Shown here in pieces: positions 5,449-9,756 of a stretch of 9,756 nucleotides of DNA (its first letter is position 1; every line of letters begins with the position of its first letter). Below the pieces are notes generated by a model. The model saw only the letters and a program-made list of their open reading frames with translations, made no database searches and had not been told where the DNA came from. The stretch comes from Candidatus Staskawiczbacteria bacterium RIFCSPLOWO2_01_FULL_38_12b. GTDB taxonomy: Bacteria; Patescibacteriota; Minisyncoccia; Minisyncoccales; Staskawiczbacteraceae. The DNA is taken from assembly GCA_001820255.1 (NCBI GenBank), contig MHPA01000001.1, forward strand, positions 11,560-21,315. The letters are read 5' to 3'. The position numbers and the translations under genes were made by a program.

Positions 5449-7215
5449 TTAGTCCCACTTTTTACCAAACAGAGTTTTTGTTGGTGTAAGTGTAATTACA
5501 GCTTCTTCTGCTATTTTTTCTGGTGTCACCTTCTCTGCGTTACCAAAGTTTTCATTCAAAGTCCCTTCTTCATTGAGAGTAATAATATATTGAAACTTTG
5601 TTCCACTGTTTGAAAGTTTTTCTAAATATTCATAGAGGTGAACAAAGTGAGCCTTATCCATCCCATCGAAAATTCCGTCATGTACTAAAAAGTGTGGCGC
5701 ATGAACCCCTTTTTTTATAACGTGGAACAGAACGGCAAGATCGTAGATAAGCGTCCGGCCTTGGTTCTTGCCCTTTGATAAATCTGCTGGCAGAGATACA
5801 TCAATATTAATCTTTGAATTTTTTTTCTCGTTTGCGGTCAGTGAAAAACTGGAACGATCTTTATTCTCTACATATATTGCATCGTGTACATTGAAGAATT
5901 CTTGACGAAACTCGGAAAGAGATTTCTGTATCTTTTGAATGAAACTTACTATCTCTACATATAACTTTGCTTCTTCTTGTTTAAGATCCGCCTCCTCTTT
6001 TTTCAAATCTTGATAAAATTTAATTTTGCCAGATAGATTATTTAACTCCTCACGCTTTTTACTAAGCTCTAAATAAGCTTCAGATAAATCGGAGATAGCG
6101 TTTTTTGCTTCAAGGAATCTAAAAAGCTCGGCTCGTCGCTCTTCCAGTTCTTTTATCTTGACCTCTCTTTTCTTTGTCCCATCTTCAAGGTCACTAATTT
6201 CCGTTTTTAGGAAGTCCTTTCTAGACTGCACAATCTGTTTCCGAAAAATGACTGCTTCTTCAAGGGTCTTTTCTATTTTTTCTGCTAGTAGCTCATTTAA
6301 TTCTTTGTACATTCTGCCAACTTTTCGCACACTTAAATCGTCATTTAGATGAAAGCTGTCTCGGTATGATTCAACCTTTTTTCTATCCGAAAAGTTTTGG
6401 AACCACAGATTCTTTATTTCTAGGGTTAATTGATTGCTTTGTTTTTCTACATCCTCATATTGGTCCGCAAGTTTAAACTGCTTGATATTACCTTCAAGTT
6501 TGCCGACTTGAACATGTAATTTATCAATCTCGCTTTCCGCATGAGAAATATCACGTAGTCCATATGTGTCTTGAACAAGATCTCTAACCTCTCTAATGGC
6601 AGGGCTTTTTTTCTTAAATTCTGATTGTAAATTATTATTTTGGTAGAAAAAAGTATTATCAATATCCATAAGAAGTAAATGATACTGCACCAACTCGGCT
6701 TCCGATACTTCCTTAATGTATTTAATCGGGTCAGAAAAGCTGTCATATTTTGTCGACTGTTTTTTGATAAAAAATGGGATTAATTTTCGTAGCCACTTAT
6801 TTGAATATCTGCCTTTATAATCTGTGTTCTTAAATATAAGATCACAGAGAATGTCCTTGACGTCATCTATAGAGCTATAGTTAGACGGAGAATTTTTAGC
6901 ACCAAACAAAATGTTTTTATTGGGTTCTGCAAACGAGCGTTTAATAATATAATCTTTACCGTCAACAATAAATTCTAAAACTACTATTGATTCCTTTAGA
7001 TTGTTATTTGCTTTAGCCGATTTTATTAATTTTGTTTCAGACGAAAGTAGGCAATAATCGAGCAGATCGAGTAAGAGTGTTTTCCCAACACCGTTTAATG
7101 ATTTTTTTGTATCTGTGTCTTTTTCTTTTTTGGCAAAAATAAAATTAACTCCATTTTTAAAATTAATGGCTGGGAATAATCCTTCTGGCTCTGAATAAAG
7201 TCTTTTCAAAAACAT
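5449..7215 (-). CDS. ABC-3C system ABC ATPase, DUF2326, Rad50/SMC-like
   Basis: The start MFLKRLYSEP...NGVNFIFAKK and the Walker A NGVGKT (41-46, K45) are typical of DUF2326 ATPases, the nucleotide-binding subunit of ABC-three-component systems. About residues 225-440 form long charged coiled coils. The second half of the ATPase head returns with a signature-like SKGKNQGRTLIYDLAVLFHV (480-499) and a Walker B-like APHFLVHDG (506-514, D513), followed by the characteristic GIFDGMD. At 588 residues it is complete. It is the last gene of the operon, its ATG two bases after the stop of the MC6 gene. The family is predicted to sense invading nucleic acid or nucleoprotein and to license an effector; that role comes from comparative genomics, not from this sequence. 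The tail after 545 is weakly conserved to my eye. Confidence 0.9.
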   Translation of the reverse strand: MFLKRLYSEPEGLFPAINFKNGVNFIFAKKEKDTDTKKSLNGVGKTLLLDLLDYCLLSSETKLIKSAKANNNLKESIVVLEFIVDGKDYIIKRSFAEPNKNILFGAKNSPSNYSSIDDVKDILCDLIFKNTDYKGRYSNKWLRKLIPFFIKKQSTKYDSFSDPIKYIKEVSEAELVQYHLLLMDIDNTFFYQNNNLQSEFKKKSPAIREVRDLVQDTYGLRDISHAESEIDKLHVQVGKLEGNIKQFKLADQYEDVEKQSNQLTLEIKNLWFQNFSDRKKVESYRDSFHLNDDLSVRKVGRMYKELNELLAEKIEKTLEEAVIFRKQIVQSRKDFLKTEISDLEDGTKKREVKIKELEERRAELFRFLEAKNAISDLSEAYLELSKKREELNNLSGKIKFYQDLKKEEADLKQEEAKLYVEIVSFIQKIQKSLSEFRQEFFNVHDAIYVENKDRSSFSLTANEKKNSKINIDVSLPADLSKGKNQGRTLIYDLAVLFHVIKKGVHAPHFLVHDGIFDGMDKAHFVHLYEYLEKLSNSGTKFQYIITLNEEGTLNENFGNAEKVTPEKIAEEAVITLTPTKTLFGKKWD

Positions 7216-7217
7216 AA

Positions 7218-7439
7218 TTATTTTATAATTACTTGGTGATGTTGTAACTCAATTAAGCCAGACGACCACAAAAAAGTGAGGGTGTTGTAGTATTGATCAA
7301 GAGATAATGCCTTTATCCGCTTTGCGTCTTGAAACAGGCTCTCCACGTTGTGACTTTTGCGTTTTAATAGTCCGAGCAGATCTGCGCCAAGTACAAGAAC
7401 ATTATTATCAAGTTTTTCGTGTTTTGATGGTATAAGCAT
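7218..7439 (-). CDS. ABC-3C middle component, MC6-like
   Basis: This 73-residue protein begins MLIPSKHEKLDNNVLVLGAD and ends with LSLDQYYNTLTFLWSSGLIE, a pattern I recognise from ABC-3C middle component 6. Those proteins have a lysine-histidine start, a small helical body resembling a winged helix, and a Phe/Tyr...L..L...G.I.L ending. Middle components are thought to link the ABC ATPase to the CTD-bearing effector. The gene lies between the CTD gene (15-nt gap) and the DUF2326 gene (2-nt gap), the expected order and spacing for obligate partners. Because the protein is short, the assignment depends partly on this context. Confidence 0.8.
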   Translation of the reverse strand: MLIPSKHEKLDNNVLVLGADLLGLLKRKSHNVESLFQDAKRIKALSLDQYYNTLTFLWSSGLIELQHHQVIIK

Positions 7440-7454
7440 AATAGTTACTCGACT

Positions 7455-7982
7455 TTATTTTTCAGATTCCGTTTTCTCGAAAATAGTACAGTCATCAAAG
7501 AAAAATAATATAAAGGCACGGATCAGGTTAGTATACTCCGCATTATCTTTCTTATTGGGGATAATAAATTGGGAAAACAGTTCTTCCAAAATTTGAAGAT
7601 TGTTAAGCCCTCTATCTTTAAGTGAATTGTACCTTTGAAATAGGTGACCGTGTAGATCGTTTTGCACCTCGGAGTCTTCTTCTTGTATTCTCTTTTCTAT
7701 TAATGCAATTTTTGTATACGCATACTTAAAGTATTCTTGTACTCGTCTACATTCTTCTTCATCTTTAAAATTAATTCCAATTTTTTTAGAAAGATTAATA
7801 TGCTCTTTGTCTGGCTGGGTTTCGCTTGATCCAAGACTTTTAATTACGCTCTTAAAAATTTCGTCGATCCTGCCGAAATCTTTTTCATCTGACTTCGCAA
7901 TATTAATAAAAGTTGCATCACGACCTGCTTGGATATTGGTAGAGTTATCGCCGCCTTTTTGCTTTTGGCTTAATTCATCCAT
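7455..7982 (-). CDS. ABC-3C C-terminal-domain protein with GGDNSTNIQAGRD tag
   Basis: Residues 6-22 are the tag QKQKGGDNSTNIQAGRD, a polar beta-strand-like motif that recurs in conflict-system proteins. Residues about 60-170 resemble the ABC-3C C-terminal domain: SKKIGINF, a helix EYFKYAYTKIALIEKRI, a helix with HLFQRYNSLK, and the ending IRAFILFFFDDCTIFEK, matching the family's hydrophobic helix closing on an acidic-C-x-IFE motif. In most systems this domain follows an N-terminal effector on the same chain. Here no enzymatic or membrane domain precedes it, only the tag and about 30 linker residues. The probable effector is the separate one-TM protein just upstream, whose C-terminus carries the identical tag. 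The ATG at 7982 is two bases after that gene's stop. Confidence 0.8.
   Translation of the reverse strand: MDELSQKQKGGDNSTNIQAGRDATFINIAKSDEKDFGRIDEIFKSVIKSLGSSETQPDKEHINLSKKIGINFKDEEECRRVQEYFKYAYTKIALIEKRIQEEDSEVQNDLHGHLFQRYNSLKDRGLNNLQILEELFSQFIIPNKKDNAEYTNLIRAFILFFFDDCTIFEKTESEK
7927..7967. repeat. 41-nt direct repeat, copy 1, encoding the shared tag
   Basis: This copy lies in the CTD gene and differs by one base from copy 2, 86 bases away. It encodes the tag at the N-terminus of the CTD protein. The sequence beyond AGRD diverges, so only the tag is shared. Confidence 0.9.
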
Positions 7983-7984
7983 AG

Positions 7985-8197
7985 TTATTTAGGAACGTTA
8001 ATATCTCTACCAGCTTGGATATTGGTAGAGTTATCGCCCCCTTTTTGCTTTTGTATTAAGCTTTTTCCGAATCGGTCACGCAATATGAAACGTCTTATAA
8101 AAAATCCCGAAATACCAACGGCGGTGGAAAAAAGAAAGAGCAATATTGCGACAAAGCCTTGATTATTATTAGCCCAATTAATGAATTTAAATATCAT
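7985..8197 (-). CDS. one-TM miniprotein with GGDNSTNIQAGRD tail, probable ABC-3C effector
   Basis: This 70-residue protein has one clear membrane helix (about residues 14-36, GFVAILLFLFSTAVGISGFF) followed by basic RRFILRDR, which by the positive-inside rule places the C-terminus in the cytoplasm. Residues 49-65 are the tag QKQKGGDNSTNIQAGRD, identical to that of the next protein, then INVPK and the stop. It is the first gene of the ABC-3C operon, directly behind an extended -10 promoter, and its stop is two bases before the CTD gene. Transmembrane modules are a known effector class in ABC-3C and other abortive-infection systems, so a pore-forming or membrane-disrupting role is a reasonable inference. 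The sequence alone does not show toxicity. Confidence 0.78.
   Translation of the reverse strand: MIFKFINWANNNQGFVAILLFLFSTAVGISGFFIRRFILRDRFGKSLIQKQKGGDNSTNIQAGRDINVPK
8013..8053. repeat. 41-nt direct repeat, copy 2, encoding the shared tag
   Basis: This copy lies at the 3' end of the TM miniprotein gene and matches copy 1 at 40 of 41 bases. The near-exact nucleotide match, including synonymous positions, indicates recent duplication or ongoing conversion. Confidence 0.9.
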
Positions 8198-8203
8198 AAC
8201 TCT

Positions 8204-8233
8204 ATTCTAGCAGTCTTTAAGATTATTGACCAA
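8204..8233 (-). promoter_or_regulatory. promoter of the ABC-3C operon, extended -10, leaderless layout
   Basis: On the minus strand TGCTAGAAT provides an extended -10 (TAGAAT at 8204-8209) exactly 6 nt before the ATG at 8197. A weak -35, TTGGTC (8228-8233), lies 18 nt upstream and overlaps the last codons of the xthA remnant. The spacer AGAGTT before ATG resembles the TCAGTT of the ATPase promoter. Confidence 0.65.
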
Positions 8234-8303
8234 TCTCCACTTCCACCGGACAATGGTCGCTTCCCATGACGGTGGCGTGGATTTTAGCTTTTTTAACGAT
8301 TTC
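8223..8303 (-). pseudogene. remnant of an exonuclease III 3' end
   Basis: The minus strand reads EIVKKAKIHATVMGSDHCPV followed by EVEIGQ and a TAA. This is the C-terminal end of exonuclease III including the catalytic SDH motif. The intact gene at 9203 ends KKAVIYASVMGSDHCPVEVE and VAI. Over the 63 bases from AAAAAA to the last shared codon there are 13 differences (about 79% identity), several of them synonymous, so both copies were once under selection as genes. Upstream the homology ends in a hairpin region with a stop in frame. It lies directly before the ABC-3C promoter. Confidence 0.88.
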
Positions 8304-8324
8304 ATAACCCAATATCGTTAAAAA
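8290..8324. other. 11-bp perfect hairpin at the xthA-remnant junction
   Basis: TTTTTAACGAT (8290-8300) and ATCGTTAAAAA (8314-8324) form a perfect stem around a 13-nt loop. It straddles the point where xthA homology ends and may be a junction scar or a weak A/T-rich terminator. Confidence 0.45.
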
Positions 8325-8329
8325 GTGCT

Positions 8330-8355
8330 AAAAAAACCGCATTTTAACGGTTTTT
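8330..8355 (-). terminator. intrinsic terminator after hepT
   Basis: On the minus strand the stem AAAAACCG/CGGTTTTT with an 8-nt loop runs into seven T residues, 27 nt after the hepT stop. The stem has only three G-C pairs, so strength is uncertain. The flanking A run means it could act in both directions. Confidence 0.6.
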
Positions 8356-8381
8356 AATGCTTCACGCATAGATTGAAGCGT

Positions 8382-8699
8382 TCAACTTGCATGAAAAATC
8401 TCTTGCAACCCCTCTTTCAGCGGTGGCAAATCGATACTAATGGTATCCCAAACTACATCCAAATTGATATCAAAATAATTATGAATGGCCTTATCTCTGA
8501 ATCCGGCAATTTCTTTCCAGGGCAAGGCCACTTTTTCTTTCAAATCACTGGAAATTTTCTTTGACACTTCTCCAATCAACGTAAGCTGCATAATGACTGC
8601 GCTTTGAACTAGCTGATTTTCAGAAAAATTTTCTTTGTCAATTCCATTTACAAACAATTCAATCTTTCGGATTGAATCAAGCATTTGATCTATAGACAT
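8382..8699 (-). CDS. hepT: HepT-like HEPN toxin (DUF86)
   Basis: This small all-helical HEPN protein carries the RX4HXY motif as RDKAIHNY (R68, H73, Y75 counting from the ATG at 8699). Arginine and histidine form the RNase site of HEPN toxins, and the tyrosine is the residue that MntA AMP-ylates in the characterised Shewanella pair. VQSAVIMQLTLIGEVSKKIS and PWKEIAGFRD are typical of the family. The N-terminus is about 8-10 residues shorter than usual: the start codon (ATG at 8699, or GTG at 8702) and the first codons lie inside the terminal repeat of the foldback element at 8691-8873, so that insertion appears to have replaced the original start. The antitoxin gene lies upstream across the element. 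Confidence 0.9.
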   Translation of the reverse strand: MSIDQMLDSIRKIELFVNGIDKENFSENQLVQSAVIMQLTLIGEVSKKISSDLKEKVALPWKEIAGFRDKAIHNYFDINLDVVWDTISIDLPPLKEGLQEIFHAS

Positions 8700-8873
8700 C
8701 ACATCCGATACATGGACTTAAGGTCTAGTAAATTTGGCAATATTGGCTGTCTTGGAGGCGAAAACTTTGTAAGGCGTATCCGTAGATACGGCTTACAAAG
8801 TTTTCGTTGAAAGACAGTCAAGATTGGCAAATTGGCAGAGCTTGGAGTCCAGGTATCGGATGTGATGTCTATA
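8691..8873. mobile_element. 183-bp foldback (MITE-like) element between mntA and hepT
   Basis: The outer 21 bp (8691-8711, TATAGACATCACATCCGATA plus C) recur exactly inverted at 8853-8873. An inner stem, CGAAAACTTTGTAAG then G/CCGTATC with one mismatch, closes on the loop CGTA at 8781-8784, the exact midpoint. The arms between match at 29 of 42 positions. The ends read TA-TAGAC...GTCTA-TA, so a TA target duplication is possible. No transposase is present, so any mobility would depend on an enzyme supplied elsewhere. Confidence 0.8.
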
Positions 8874-8884
8874 TATATACTTTA

Positions 8885-9178
8885 TCATTTTTCATCTTCA
8901 TAAATGGTTTTTAAATCCGGTAAAATATGGGGCTCAATAAATTTATTCACGCCGCCTTCGGTTACCAAATCAACTTTCCGCCCAAGTTTTTTCTCCATTT
9001 CATTTACCAAGCCAACAAACCCAACCAGTCCCATAGGCTTGCCCAGCTTTACCATCACGTCCACATCGCTTTCGGGGCTGTCGTCCCCCCTCGCCACAGA
9101 TCCAAAAACTGCGGCGCGCTTAACGCCATAATGACGGAATATCGGGGCTAATTTACTTTGTAAATCTTTTACGCTCAT
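8885..9178 (-). CDS. mntA: MntA-like minimal nucleotidyltransferase antitoxin
   Basis: This 97-residue minimal nucleotidyltransferase has the complete GSX10DXD motif, GSVARGDDSPESDVD (G26, S27, D38, D40 from the ATG at 9178), and a third acidic residue in RKVDLV (D70). In the characterised HepT/MntA pair this enzyme transfers AMP to the HEPN toxin and silences it. I chose the ATG at 9178 over a TTG at 9196 because TACAAT lies exactly 6 nt upstream with a TTGCAA 17 nt further, and because homologues begin near SVKDLQSKLAPIF. The gene starts 25 nt after the xthA stop. hepT follows in the same direction but is displaced by the 183-bp foldback element, whereas the two genes usually overlap or abut. 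Confidence 0.92.
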   Translation of the reverse strand: MSVKDLQSKLAPIFRHYGVKRAAVFGSVARGDDSPESDVDVMVKLGKPMGLVGFVGLVNEMEKKLGRKVDLVTEGGVNKFIEPHILPDLKTIYEDEK

Positions 9179-9184
9179 ATTATG

Positions 9185-9213
9185 ATTGTAGGCCAAAAAT
9201 GACTAGATTGCAA
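9185..9213 (-). promoter_or_regulatory. promoter of mntA-hepT, leaderless layout
   Basis: TTGCAA (9208-9213), a 17-nt spacer and TACAAT (9185-9190) are followed by CATAAT, six bases, and the ATG at 9178. The -35 lies within the last codons of xthA, so the module brings or uses a promoter at the end of that gene. Confidence 0.65.
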
Positions 9214-9756
9214 CTTCCACCTCCACCGGGCAATGGTCACTGCCCATGACGCTGGCATAAATTACCGCTTTTTTTATTTTACTTTTTAATGACTTGCTGG
9301 CAAAAATATAGTCAATGCGCCAGCCGACGTTCCTGGCTCTTGAATTGGCAAAATGGCTCCACCAAGTATAGTGGCCATTCCCTTTGGTAAACATTCTGAA
9401 AGTGTCAATAAATCCGGCGCCAATAATATTATCAATCCCACTGCGTTCTTCCATAGTAAAACCCTTTTTACCGACATTCTGTTTTGGGTTAGCCAAATCG
9501 TCTTCAGTATGCGCCACATTTAAATCTCCACAGAATATAACAGGTTTAGCTTTTTCAAGCTCTTGCATATAATTTAAAAATGCCGGATCCCATTTTTTGT
9601 GGCGCAACGGAATGCGACTTAAATCATCTTTGGAATTTGGAGTGTACACTGAAGTCACATAATACTTTTTAAACTCTACCACAATCACGCGGCCTTCAGT
9701 ATTCGGGTCGCCATATCCGTCATCGGCCAAATTATATTTCTTTGCGATTTTTTCGG
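9203..9756 (-). CDS. xthA: exodeoxyribonuclease III, C-terminal part, runs off the window
   Basis: About 184 C-terminal residues of a usual 255-260 are visible; the frame stays open to 9756. Motifs of the exonuclease III/AP-endonuclease family appear in order: YTPNS, the GDLNVAHTEDDLANPK block with the metal/phosphate-binding GDxN, RSGIDNIIGAGFIDTFR, YTWWSHFANSRARNVGWRID, DYIFASKSL, and the catalytic SDHCPV near the end. The enzyme cuts DNA at abasic sites and acts in the same base-excision pathway as the Tag glycosylase encoded 5 kb downstream. The 5' end is outside the window, so an intact start is assumed. Its 3' end overlaps the mntA promoter and is duplicated, with divergence, at 8223-8303. 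Confidence 0.96.
   Translation of the reverse strand, partial: EKIAKKYNLADDGYGDPNTEGRVIVVEFKKYYVTSVYTPNSKDDLSRIPLRHKKWDPAFLNYMQELEKAKPVIFCGDLNVAHTEDDLANPKQNVGKKGFTMEERSGIDNIIGAGFIDTFRMFTKGNGHYTWWSHFANSRARNVGWRIDYIFASKSLKSKIKKAVIYASVMGSDHCPVEVEVAI

Noticed and set aside
6158..6352. Plus-strand open frames across the DUF2326 gene and elsewhere
   Set aside because: All lie opposite well-supported minus-strand genes and show no recognisable domains.
7927..8053. CRISPR-like repeat pair
   Set aside because: Only two copies, both within coding frames and encoding the same peptide; no spacer array and no cas genes.
9179..9196. TTG start at 9196 for mntA
   Set aside because: It would place the -10-like TACAAT inside the coding sequence; the ATG at 9178 fits the 6-nt spacing seen at the other promoters.

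Overview
The window reads as a bacterial chromosome fragment, most likely from a Patescibacteria/CPR lineage. This is inferred from the CPR-typical DUF2779 N-terminus, AT-rich compact operons, weak or absent Shine-Dalgarno sites, dispersed PALSxxxG-type repeats, and TGA used as a normal stop (so not the Gracilibacteria/SR1 code). Every convincing gene lies on the minus strand, so transcription runs from position 9756 towards 1.

Region 1 (about 1-2825) is an operon: a NUDT15/NUDX1-like Nudix hydrolase, a GH13 trehalose synthase/amylase-like enzyme without its C-terminal domain, an unrecognised membrane-anchored protein, and the 5' part of a DUF2779 gene that carries a 34-bp perfect palindrome in frame. 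The first three genes overlap slightly. A TATAAT box sits exactly 6 nt upstream of the Nudix ATG.

Region 2 (2828-5414) holds a tfoX-like gene split by a 174-bp foldback element, a tag gene (3-methyladenine glycosylase I) whose coding sequence has absorbed two or three repeat-derived segments, an AAA ATPase/DUF4143 gene overlapping tag by ATGA, and a diverged remnant of the tag 5' end.

Region 3 (5449-8197) is the main system of interest: a compact four-gene ABC-three-component (ABC-3C) conflict/defence operon. In transcription order it encodes a one-TM miniprotein, a C-terminal-domain (CTD) protein, a middle component of the MC6 type, and a DUF2326 Rad50/SMC-like ABC ATPase. The miniprotein and the CTD protein share an identical 17-residue tag (QKQKGGDNSTNIQAGRD), encoded by a 41-nt near-exact direct repeat. 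This suggests that they co-assemble and that they can interconvert with a single TM-CTD fusion.

Region 4 (8223-9756) holds a remnant of an exonuclease III 3' end, a HepT/MntA toxin-antitoxin pair separated by a 183-bp foldback element with 21-bp terminal inverted repeats, and the intact 3' part of xthA.

The defence genes sit between two DNA-repair genes, xthA and tag. The ABC-3C operon is itself bracketed by diverged partial copies of the same two genes (xthA 3' end and tag 5' end, about 79% and 87% identical to the intact copies). The simplest reading is a nested insertion: an xthA-ABC3C-tag junction from one strain was captured inside the xthA-[MntA/HepT, ATPase]-tag junction of another, which would make xthA/tag a defence-island hotspot. 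Four promoters in the window share the same leaderless layout, with the -10 box 6 nt from the ATG.
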